Below, piece by piece: positions 1 through 5,446 of a DNA stretch of 7,041 bases. Made by a program: the position numbers and the translations under genes. Location: the NCBI GenBank assembly GCA_022712785.1, contig JAFLJX010000212.1, positions 1 to 7,041 on the forward strand, read 5' to 3'. This DNA comes from Mycoplasmatota bacterium. Its GTDB lineage: Bacteria; Bacillota_I; Bacilli_A; Izemoplasmatales; Izemoplasmataceae. Every line of letters begins with the position of its first letter. Within the stretch, counting starts at the first letter, position 1. The notes beneath the pieces are model-generated. The model was not told the origin of the DNA and did not search any database. It saw only the letters and a list, made by a program, of their open reading frames with translations.

Positions 1-99
1 GTCTCCATCATAGCTGTAATCTTTAATTAGATACCTCTCTAATCCAAAATAAAAACCACACTCATTTACAGTGTTATCTTTAGTATCAATATAAAGCAT
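1..99 (-). CDS. lplA: Probable lipoate-protein ligase, N-terminal fragment (runs off the window)
   Basis: Only the first 33 codons are present. They read MLYIDTKDNTVNE, then GFYFGLERYLIKD. This resembles the start of LplA-type ligases, where a short beta strand of the form (Y/F)ID..NT.. is followed by a helix of the form N.ALEEYLL. Such enzymes attach lipoate to the E2 subunits of 2-oxoacid dehydrogenases or to GcvH, in the cytosol. The start is supported by a GGTGGG ribosome binding site just upstream (minus strand) and a possible extended -10 promoter further up. The catalytic core lies outside the window, so neither activity nor the exact ligase subtype can be judged. The family assignment rests on N-terminal resemblance alone and is moderate; the existence of a gene start here is more secure. 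Confidence 0.6.
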   Translation of the reverse strand, partial: MLYIDTKDNTVNECGFYFGLERYLIKDYSYDGD

Positions 100-124
100 A
101 TTCCCACCATCTTTCTACATAGTA

Positions 125-133
125 ATGATAACA
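125..133 (-). promoter_or_regulatory. Possible extended -10 promoter for the lipoate-protein ligase gene
   Basis: On the minus strand this reads TGTTATCAT, that is TG-N-TATCAT. It would place transcription start about 18 bases before the start codon at 99. No good -35 box is visible in the A/T-only stretch upstream; an extended -10 can work without one. It lies downstream of the terminator of the preceding gene, which is where a promoter would be needed. Confidence 0.35.
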
Positions 134-164
134 TAAATGAAAAAAAATAAAAGAAAAAATTACT

Positions 165-193
165 AAAAAAAAGACAAGAAATTCTTGTCTTTT
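165..193 (-). terminator. Rho-independent terminator of the HU-domain membrane protein gene
   Basis: This is a perfect inverted repeat: 12-base arms at 169-180 and 182-193 around a single central base, giving a stem of GACAAGAA paired with TTCTTGTC plus flanking A/T pairs. On the minus strand it is followed by a run of U (the As at 165-168, with more U-rich sequence beyond). The TAA stop of the gene (192-194) is inside the stem. The plus strand also has a T-rich tail, so it may act in both directions. Confidence 0.8.
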
Positions 194-1271
194 ATTTCAC
201 TTCAAATATACCTTTAAAGTTATCATCAAATCTTAGTCTAGCTTGATTATGAGCAGGAACAATTATTTCCTTATTTGTTTGTGGATTCATTGCTTTTTTG
301 GCAGGCATTTTTATTGTAGTAAACTTACCAAATCCTGGAATATTTACATCTTTTCCTTCAGCCAATGTTTCTTTTACAACTTGAGCGAAGAATTTAAGGA
401 ATTTATTACTCTTATTTTTACTAATTCCTGTATCTTCTTCAATATATTCAATAATATCCGCTTTTGTTTTTTTAGCTGCTTTTGGTTTTGCAGGTTTAGA
501 AGCAACAACTTTTGGTTCTTCTTTGACTATCGGATTCTCTTCAACAACTTGTTTTTCTTCAATTACTGGTTCCACTATTATAAATGGCTCTTTTTGAATA
601 ACAGATTCTTCAACTACTCTTAGTTCTTCAACTACTCTTAGTTCTTCAACTACTCTTAGTTCTTCATTTTTTTCTTCTTCTTGTTTTAATGCTTCTTCTT
701 TAAGTTTTTCTTGTTCTAATCTTTCTTGTTCTAATCTTTCTTGTTTTATTGATTCTTGTCTAAATATCTCTTTTTTTAGCTTTTCTTCTTTTATTTGCTC
801 ATCACGTTTTGCTTTTGCGATTAGTTTTTCTTTTCTTTCATTTTCTACTATTTCATCTTTAGCATCTTGAATTGCTTTTGCTTCAAGTCGCTTAAGCTCT
901 AATTCATCATCTTTCTTTTGTTTTGCTTCTGCTAATTCTTTTAGTTTTGCTTCAATCAATTTTGAACTTTCTTTTTCGTTGTGAATTCTTGACTTATATG
1001 AAGAAGCATCTTCTAAATCACTTTCTTTTGACATTAAATGTAGCATTATTCTTGAAATAATAACAGATACAACTGCTAATACTAAAAAGAACCAAACACT
1101 TACCCTAATTAATGGGAAAGCACGGTCTATTTTACATACTTGTCCGGCACAGTCAATTGCTTGTATAGTTACGGCATAAAAGAGATCAATTATTAGAAAA
1201 ACTACTGAAACTACTGATAAAATCATAGTTAATCCAAGAATTTTGTTATATAAGAAATCCATTTTTGTCAT
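192..1271 (-). CDS. Membrane-anchored coiled-coil protein with C-terminal HU DNA-binding domain
   Basis: 359 residues. Two hydrophobic segments (about 11-36 and 52-75) flank a short loop with Cys41 and Cys46 (CAGQVC). Residues about 90-222 are a long, highly charged K/E/Q-rich predicted coiled coil containing LRVVEE repeated three times (205-222) and LEQER-type pentads. A Val/Glu/Pro linker and a basic Ala/Lys/Pro patch (about 258-270) follow. Residues about 266-357 match a complete HU/IHF domain: helices with KADIIEYI, GFGKF at 313-317, and the DNA-intercalating arm motif NPQTNKE (329-335) with its proline. With two membrane passes both ends would be cytosolic, so the HU domain can reach the chromosome. 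Inference: it tethers DNA to the membrane. Normal HU is about 90 residues and soluble, so this architecture is unusual. The start is supported by GAGGTGG upstream and a good promoter. Domain calls are confident; the role is not known. Confidence 0.9.
   Translation of the reverse strand: MTKMDFLYNKILGLTMILSVVSVVFLIIDLFYAVTIQAIDCAGQVCKIDRAFPLIRVSVWFFLVLAVVSVIISRIMLHLMSKESDLEDASSYKSRIHNEKESSKLIEAKLKELAEAKQKKDDELELKRLEAKAIQDAKDEIVENERKEKLIAKAKRDEQIKEEKLKKEIFRQESIKQERLEQERLEQEKLKEEALKQEEEKNEELRVVEELRVVEELRVVEESVIQKEPFIIVEPVIEEKQVVEENPIVKEEPKVVASKPAKPKAAKKTKADIIEYIEEDTGISKNKSNKFLKFFAQVVKETLAEGKDVNIPGFGKFTTIKMPAKKAMNPQTNKEIIVPAHNQARLRFDDNFKGIFEVK
606..666 (-). repeat. Perfect 18-bp tandem repeat, 3.4 copies, inside the HU-domain protein gene
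   Basis: The plus-strand unit TTCTTCAACTACTCTTAG occurs without mismatch at 606-623, 624-641 and 642-659, then seven bases of a fourth copy. The unit length is a multiple of three and encodes LRVVEE, so copies can be gained or lost without breaking the frame. The perfect identity suggests recent expansion by slippage. Confidence 0.95.
708..752 (-). repeat. Degenerate 15-bp tandem repeat in the coiled-coil region
   Basis: Three units of about 15 bases (708-722, 723-737, 738-752 on the plus strand; first two alike, third diverged) encode the pentads LEQER, LEQEK and IKQER of the coiled coil. This is a second repeat with a period different from the 18-bp repeat nearby. Confidence 0.7.
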
Positions 1272-1294
1272 AATTCCACCTCTTCACTATAAAT

Positions 1295-1323
1295 ATTTTA
1301 ACTTATTTAAGCATTTTTTTCAA
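1295..1323 (-). promoter_or_regulatory. Sigma-A-type promoter of the HU-domain membrane protein gene
   Basis: On the minus strand, TTGAAA (1318-1323) is separated by 17 bases from TAAAAT (1295-1300). Each box is one base from consensus with ideal spacing. Transcription would start near 1288, giving a leader of about 17 bases that contains the GAGGTGG ribosome binding site. Confidence 0.7.
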
Positions 1324-1338
1324 TGTAACTTTCACATT

Positions 1339-1380
1339 TTGTTTAACGTTTTTAGCTTTTTATAATTTTAATGTTATAAT
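1339..1380 (+). promoter_or_regulatory. Two overlapping candidate promoters of the M14-like peptidase gene
   Basis: Two perfect TATAAT boxes are present. The better one is at 1375-1380 and is preceded by TG one base upstream (TGTTATAAT, extended -10). The other is at 1361-1366 with a TTGTTT (1339-1344) 16 bases upstream. The region is divergent with the HU-domain gene promoter. Confidence 0.6.
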
Positions 1381-1423
1381 TATTACAGAATTAGTGAATT
1401 GTTACCCTACTGAAAGTAAAAAT

Positions 1424-1429
1424 GGTGGA
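1424..1429 (+). promoter_or_regulatory. Ribosome binding site deciding the start of the M14-like peptidase
   Basis: GGTGGA lies four bases before the ATG at 1434 and matches the GGTGG sites used by the neighbouring genes. An ATG at 1422 in the same frame overlaps this site and has no comparable sequence upstream, so 1434 is preferred. Confidence 0.65.
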
Positions 1430-1433
1430 TACT

Positions 1434-2525
1434 ATGTTGAATTACTGTAAAGACTATAATGAACTAAAAAGTGAACTTCAAATGATGATAAAAACCCTTA
1501 AAATTAAAGGGTTTCATGTTTTATCTAAATCAAATATTATCTATGAGGACTTGGCAAATGATAAAATAATTATCAAGAGTAAAAAGGTTGCGAATAATAG
1601 ATTAATATTATCTGTTGGTCTCCATGGAATTGAAGGTTATGTAGGACATGCAACGCTGATGTCATTTTTTGATAACTTATTAACTGAAATAAGAGATGAT
1701 ACTGAAGTAATTATTTATCATGGAATTAATCCATATGGAATGAAACACTTTAAAAGAACAAATGAAAATAACGTTGATTTAAACAGAAACTTCTCTTTAA
1801 ATAACTTCTCCTCTGAAAATATTGGATATAGGAAAATAAAATCTTTTTATAAACCTAAAAAGTACATGAATAGTAAAACTGCTAATTTAGGATTTTATAG
1901 TTCATTATCAAAAATAGTAATTAAAAACGGACCTTCAACAGTTAAAGAATCTTCAATGTTAGGACAAAGCTACTCTCCTGATGGTATATGTTATACCGGT
2001 AAAGAATTTCAGTCTTCAACGAAATTTATGTTGAAGGAAATTCCTAAAGTTATGTATGACATAAAGAAAGTTGTTTGGATTGATCTTCATACTGGATATG
2101 GATCAAGATATCAAATGAGTGTTATTAATTCAAAACACGAATTAGAAAACACAAAATTATTTAGTGAAAACATTAAGTATCCACTTGTTCTTGGTTTAAA
2201 TACAGAAGACTTTTATGATGTTGAAGGCGATATGTTAGAGAGTATCTACAACATCAAAACAAAAACAAAACAAAAATGTGATTTATATGCTACTTGTTTT
2301 GAATTTGGAACACTTGGTGATTCAACTAAAAAAATTGTTGAAAGTTTAAAAGCTACTGTATTTGATAATTCAAGTCGTTTTATTACTCAAAACCCAAAAA
2401 CAAAAGAATATATTAACTTACTAGTACGAGAACAATTCCTTCCTAGTGAAGAGAAATGGAGAAAAAAAGCCGAAGAAGATTTTCTTCAAGCTATGAGAGG
2501 GATTATCAAATATAAAGAAATTTAA
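1434..2525 (+). CDS. M14-like zinc carboxypeptidase-family protein (DUF2817 type)
   Basis: 363 residues from the preferred ATG at 1434 (367 if started at 1422). The zinc and catalytic signature of M14-type peptidases is visible, numbered from 1434: LHGIEG gives the HxxE pair His64 and Glu67; NPYGM followed by NVDLNRNF contains the substrate-binding Asn-Arg (Arg118); WIDLHTGYG supplies the third zinc ligand His219; FEFGT near residue 290 gives the likely catalytic Glu. The NPYG...NVDLNRNF arrangement is typical of DUF2817, and the length fits. No signal peptide or membrane segment is seen, so it should act in the cytosol, perhaps trimming peptides or amide-linked small molecules; the substrate cannot be read from the sequence. 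It is a single-gene unit, divergent from the HU-domain gene and convergent with the B3/B4 gene. Confidence 0.85.
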   Translation: MLNYCKDYNELKSELQMMIKTLKIKGFHVLSKSNIIYEDLANDKIIIKSKKVANNRLILSVGLHGIEGYVGHATLMSFFDNLLTEIRDDTEVIIYHGINPYGMKHFKRTNENNVDLNRNFSLNNFSSENIGYRKIKSFYKPKKYMNSKTANLGFYSSLSKIVIKNGPSTVKESSMLGQSYSPDGICYTGKEFQSSTKFMLKEIPKVMYDIKKVVWIDLHTGYGSRYQMSVINSKHELENTKLFSENIKYPLVLGLNTEDFYDVEGDMLESIYNIKTKTKQKCDLYATCFEFGTLGDSTKKIVESLKATVFDNSSRFITQNPKTKEYINLLVREQFLPSEEKWRKKAEEDFLQAMRGIIKYKEI

Positions 2526-2553
2526 AACTCATGATACGAATCATGAGTTTTTT
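2524..2553. terminator. Bidirectional terminator shared by two convergent genes
   Basis: Arms AAAACTCATGAT (2524-2535) and ATCATGAGTTTT (2540-2551) enclose the loop ACGA. On the plus strand it ends in a run of six T (2548-2553); on the minus strand in TTTTAAATTT, somewhat weaker. It fills almost the whole gap between the TAA of the M14-like gene (2523-2525) and the TAA of the B3/B4 gene (2552-2554, minus strand), so one hairpin serves both. Confidence 0.85.
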
Positions 2554-3205
2554 ATATAACATATTGTCTAAAATTCGAGCCCTTAGCGAATCTTTCATAT
2601 AGTTCTTGTGCATATTCGAGTTCGCTATTTAAATCACTGTAGCCACTAAAAGAGACTATAAATAAGAGTATCTTTGATGTGGTCTTTGTAATCATTGTTC
2701 TTTCTGTATCGCTTGTTGTTGAACCAAAAGGACTAATATCGTCCTCATATAGTGGGATATTTTCAATATTTATCTTACCACGGCCAATTCCGTAGTATTC
2801 ATCACTACTTGTTCCTAGCCTTATATTAATATCTCCTATAATTTTATTATAATCAAGTACAGCTACACTTTTCCTAAATGTAAGAGATAAAATATTTCCT
2901 ATATCAACCACGTTGTTTATTCTATATAACTTATTTCCTTTTGATAAACGTCTGTATAAAGATTCAGTAGCTAGTCTATATCTTGAAGGATCTTTCCCAT
3001 AAGCTTTATATGCGTCTCTAGCATCTTTTATTTTGTCTAATTTAATAACATCTTCAATTGAGATTGTTTCATTTATTTTTTCTTCATAGTTATTCACTAT
3101 TTTAGTTAAGTTATCATCTTCATAGATTTCTATATCACATGACATTACTCCTATGTAAAAATCTTTTGTTTTTTCTTTTATATTTTTATCAATTAATATA
3201 TTCAT
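2552..3205 (-). CDS. Stand-alone B3/B4 domain protein (tRNA-editing type fold)
   Basis: 217 residues, soluble. Residues about 60-215 resemble the B3/B4 domain of the phenylalanyl-tRNA synthetase beta chain: YGKDPSRYRLATESLYRRL (69-87), VVDIGNILSL (99-108), PFGSTTSDTERTM (159-171), and a final helix with YSDLNSELEYAQEL. In PheRS this domain hydrolyses mischarged Tyr-tRNA(Phe). Stand-alone copies (COG3382-type proteins) are widespread and their substrate is mostly unproven, so trans-editing of a mischarged tRNA is an inference. The length is normal for the stand-alone family. The start is supported by AGAGGTGATT upstream. It may be transcribed from a TATAAT just downstream of the acetate kinase terminator rather than by read-through. 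Confidence 0.85.
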   Translation of the reverse strand: MNILIDKNIKEKTKDFYIGVMSCDIEIYEDDNLTKIVNNYEEKINETISIEDVIKLDKIKDARDAYKAYGKDPSRYRLATESLYRRLSKGNKLYRINNVVDIGNILSLTFRKSVAVLDYNKIIGDINIRLGTSSDEYYGIGRGKINIENIPLYEDDISPFGSTTSDTERTMITKTTSKILLFIVSFSGYSDLNSELEYAQELYERFAKGSNFRQYVI

Positions 3206-3229
3206 GTAATCACCTCTTCATTTATTTTT

Positions 3230-3258
3230 ATTATATTGAAAAAGGGATGAAATATCAT
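3230..3258 (-). promoter_or_regulatory. Candidate promoter of the B3/B4 gene, overlapping the ackA terminator
   Basis: On the minus strand a perfect TATAAT (3230-3235) follows the U-tract of the acetate kinase terminator. The best -35 at 17 bases is ATGATA (3253-3258, four of six bases), which lies inside the terminator stem and the ackA stop codon. The -10 is convincing, the -35 weak. Confidence 0.45.
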
Positions 3259-3261
3259 CCC
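3239..3261 (-). terminator. Rho-independent terminator of acetate kinase
   Basis: On the minus strand GGGATGA and TCATCCC (3255-3261 and 3244-3250) form a 7-bp stem with a four-base loop, followed by five U (As at 3239-3243). The TGA stop of ackA is within the first arm. Confidence 0.75.
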
Positions 3262-4448
3262 TGGCTTTTAGACAGTCTTAAAGTATCTCTTGCAATCATT
3301 ACTTCTTCATTTGTTGGTAGTAAGTATAATTTGATTTTAGAATCATCAGCTGAAATTAGTGCTTCAGTTCCTCTGATATAGTTTCTTTCTATATCAAGTT
3401 TTACTCCTAAAGGAGCAAGCCTATTTGCGATTAGTTGTCTTGTGAATATTGCATTTTCTCCAACACCAGCAGTAAAACAAATTGCATCAATTCCTCCCAT
3501 AGTAACGTAGTATGCAGCAACATAATCACAAATCATTTTCACTTGTTTTTTAATTGCTTTAATACTTTGTCTATCTCCACCGTGGGTTGCTGTCCATAAA
3601 TCTCTTGAATCACTTGAGTTTTTACTGACACCAATGTATCCAGATTTCTTATTTAGTTCACTTATAACTTCTTTAACAGTTTTGTTTTCTTTTTTAGATA
3701 TATATTCAACAATAGCTGGATCTATATCCCCACTTCTTGTTCCCATTAATATACCAGCAAGTGGAGTGAATCCCATAGAGGTATCTACACTTTTCCCGCC
3801 TTTTACAGCACACAAACTAGCACCATTCCCAATATGAAGAACAACAATATTTACATCCTCAGGTTTTTTACCTAAAAGTTCAGCGGCTTTTAAACTAACA
3901 AACTTATGACTTGTACCATGGAACCCATATTTTCTAACTCCATAATTTTCATACCATTCATATGGTACTCCATACAAATAAGCATCTTCATCCATAGTTT
4001 GATGAAATGCTGTATCAAAAACAGCTACACCTAATATATGAGGTAACGCATTTTGGAACGCGAAGATACCAGTTAGATTTGCTGGATTGTGTAAAGGCGC
4101 TAAATCACTAACATCTTCAATTGCTTTAATAACTTCTTCTGTTATTACTACACTATCAGTAAATAATTCACCACCATGAACTACTCTGTGTCCTACTCCA
4201 TCAATTTCATTTAAGTTATCGACTACTTTTAATTCAATTAACTTTTTAAGTAACAATTCAACAGCAATACTATGGTCTTTGATAGGTAAAGATTCAATTA
4301 GTTTTTTCCCATTTAGTTTAATTTTCATATCTGACACTTCTTGTCCGATTCTTTCAATGATACCACTAATTAAAACTAATTCACTTGGCATTTCAAGTAA
4401 TTGAAACTTCAATGAGCTACTTCCTGCGTTTACAGCAATTATTTTCAT
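3255..4448 (-). CDS. ackA: Acetate kinase
   Basis: 397 residues, the normal length of the family. The enzyme makes ATP and acetate from acetyl phosphate and ADP (reversible), the last step of mixed-acid or acetate fermentation, in the cytosol. Signature blocks are intact: NAGSSSLKFQ at 7-16 (Asn7, Ser10, Ser12), GHRVVHGG (Arg88), the catalytic aspartate Asp145 in VFDTAFH, GFHGTSH with His177, HIGNGASL at 205-212, GTRSGD with Arg238, FTAGVGEN, and a Glu at 381-382 near the C-terminus. The frame is open 22 codons further upstream, but ATG at 4446-4448 is chosen because it gives the conserved MKIIAVNAGSSS start and has GGGAG seven bases upstream. It has its own promoter and terminator. No phosphotransacetylase gene is adjacent. 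The TGA stop is good evidence for the standard code. Confidence 0.97.
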   Translation of the reverse strand: MKIIAVNAGSSSLKFQLLEMPSELVLISGIIERIGQEVSDMKIKLNGKKLIESLPIKDHSIAVELLLKKLIELKVVDNLNEIDGVGHRVVHGGELFTDSVVITEEVIKAIEDVSDLAPLHNPANLTGIFAFQNALPHILGVAVFDTAFHQTMDEDAYLYGVPYEWYENYGVRKYGFHGTSHKFVSLKAAELLGKKPEDVNIVVLHIGNGASLCAVKGGKSVDTSMGFTPLAGILMGTRSGDIDPAIVEYISKKENKTVKEVISELNKKSGYIGVSKNSSDSRDLWTATHGGDRQSIKAIKKQVKMICDYVAAYYVTMGGIDAICFTAGVGENAIFTRQLIANRLAPLGVKLDIERNYIRGTEALISADDSKIKLYLLPTNEEVMIARDTLRLSKSQG

Positions 4449-4455
4449 ATTATTA

Positions 4456-4460
4456 CTCCC
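4456..4460 (-). promoter_or_regulatory. Ribosome binding site fixing the acetate kinase start
   Basis: On the minus strand GGGAG lies seven bases before the ATG at 4448. It would fall inside the coding region if either of the upstream ATGs of the open frame (4514 or 4511) were used. Confidence 0.7.
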
Positions 4461-4482
4461 TTTTGTATGTATTCCATTAAAA

Positions 4483-4491
4483 ATTGTATCA
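4483..4491 (-). promoter_or_regulatory. Candidate extended -10 promoter of ackA
   Basis: On the minus strand this reads TGATACAAT (TG-N-TACAAT), downstream of the terminator of the diguanylate cyclase gene and about 35 bases before the ackA start. There is no strong -35. A second TATAAT lies slightly further upstream and is an alternative. Confidence 0.45.
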
Positions 4492-4512
4492 TATTTATTA
4501 TAATAAGTCATC

Positions 4513-4539
4513 AAAAAAATAGACTTATAAAGTCTATTT
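4513..4539 (-). terminator. Rho-independent terminator of the diguanylate cyclase gene
   Basis: AAATAGACTT (4517-4526) and AAGTCTATTT (4530-4539) form a 10-bp stem with a three-base loop, followed on the minus strand by a U run (As at 4513-4516 beyond the stem). The TAG stop (4534-4536) is inside the stem. Confidence 0.85.
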
Positions 4540-5433
4540 AACTGTTACTTTATTTTTTCCTGTTTGTTTTGAATCATACATATACAAATCAGCTCTTTTA
4601 ACTAATTCTAAGACAGTTTCATCTTTATTGTATAAAGTTCCTCCAATAGAAACAGTAACTTTTATCTCTTCACCTGAAGGTAGTTCATAAACAGATTTAG
4701 AAACTAATATTCTTAATTTATTTGCCAGTTTTTTAAGAACTAAAAGACTATCAGTTTTTATAACGGCTAAAAACTCTTCTCCACCCCATCTACCTAATTT
4801 ATCTTCACCACGTATATTTGAAGCTATAGTTCTCGCAGTTAGTTTTAAGATTTCATCTCCAACGTCATGTCCGTATGTATCGTTGACTTCTTTAAAATTA
4901 TCTATATCAAAAAATAATAATCCAAAAGTCGTTTCAAATTCAACAGCTTCGTTTTTTGATCCTTCCAGATGAAAATCCAAATATCTCCTATTAGATATTT
5001 GAGTTAAAGGGTCAGTTACTAACATCTCTTTTAACTTTCTATTTTCAGTAAATGCTTCTTGATTATATCTCTCGTCTGTGAAGACTTCAATAGCAGCCAC
5101 AATTTTTTCATTTTCATCAAAAACAGGAATAGATTTTACTCTAACTGGAATTCTGTGACCTTCTTTATGATGTAAATAAACATTAGCTTCCTGGATTTCT
5201 CCAGATTCAAGAGTGTTATGTAATGGACAGCCACCGAAACATAATTCTTTTCCATCTTCAGTAACATGTCTTAAAATGTTGTTGTAACACATTGAGTTAA
5301 TAACTTCTTCAGATTTGTATCCTGTTATTTGTTCGCTTCCGGCATTCCAAAAAATAATCTTTCGATTTTTGTCAACTACATATACACCCTCATACAAGTA
5401 AGAAAGTAAATCTTGATAATTTTGATCTAACAT
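4534..5433 (-). CDS. PAS-GGDEF diguanylate cyclase with cysteine-rich PAS domain
   Basis: 299 residues, soluble, no membrane segment. Residues about 7-120 are a PAS domain (VYVVDKNRKIIFWN, then ITGYKSEEVI). It carries Cys49, Cys65 and Cys69 (LCFGGCPL) with His56 between, a pattern that could bind metal or haem or sense redox state. Residues about 137-299 are a GGDEF domain: DPLTQISNRR (141-150), FFDIDNFKEVND with metal-binding Asp176, the active-site loop GGEEF (217-221), and RGED (208-211) exactly five residues before it, the inhibitory c-di-GMP site. All catalytic features are intact, so it should make c-di-GMP from two GTP with product inhibition. It is the second gene of an operon with the alcohol dehydrogenase, whose stop lies in its ribosome binding site. 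Inference: the PAS domain ties c-di-GMP to redox or fermentation state. Confidence 0.93.
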   Translation of the reverse strand: MLDQNYQDLLSYLYEGVYVVDKNRKIIFWNAGSEQITGYKSEEVINSMCYNNILRHVTEDGKELCFGGCPLHNTLESGEIQEANVYLHHKEGHRIPVRVKSIPVFDENEKIVAAIEVFTDERYNQEAFTENRKLKEMLVTDPLTQISNRRYLDFHLEGSKNEAVEFETTFGLLFFDIDNFKEVNDTYGHDVGDEILKLTARTIASNIRGEDKLGRWGGEEFLAVIKTDSLLVLKKLANKLRILVSKSVYELPSGEEIKVTVSIGGTLYNKDETVLELVKRADLYMYDSKQTGKNKVTVK

Positions 5434-5437
5434 CCAA

Positions 5438-5446
5438 TCACCATCC
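5438..5446 (-). promoter_or_regulatory. Ribosome binding site of the diguanylate cyclase, overlapping the upstream stop codon
   Basis: On the minus strand GGATGGTGA contains both the TGA that ends the restored alcohol dehydrogenase frame (5438-5440) and the GGTGA ribosome binding site for the ATG at 5433. Four bases separate the stop from the next start, an arrangement typical of translational coupling. Confidence 0.7.

Noticed and set aside
243..623. A 126-codon open frame on the plus strand opposite the HU-domain gene
   Set aside because: Its Phe/Cys/Asn-rich translation is what the complement of a Lys/Glu-rich coiled coil produces; no ribosome binding site or family resemblance.
606..666. 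CRISPR array or intergenic satellite
   Set aside because: The repeats are directly abutting without spacers and lie in frame inside a coding region.
1422..1433. Start of the M14-like gene at the ATG at 1422
   Set aside because: The bases there form the ribosome binding site for the ATG at 1434; no site precedes 1422. It remains a possible alternative.
3255..3257. Mycoplasma-type code with TGA as tryptophan
   Set aside because: Reading through this TGA would add only a short non-conserved tail to a full-length acetate kinase, and tryptophans throughout are TGG.
3139..3837. Open frames on the plus strand at 3139-3381 and 3634-3837
   Set aside because: They lie opposite the B3/B4 and acetate kinase genes, both well supported, and show no motif of their own.
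4449..4514. A 22-codon N-terminal extension of acetate kinase
   Set aside because: It lacks homology to the family start, would cover the ackA ribosome binding site and promoter, and begins in the tail of the previous terminator.
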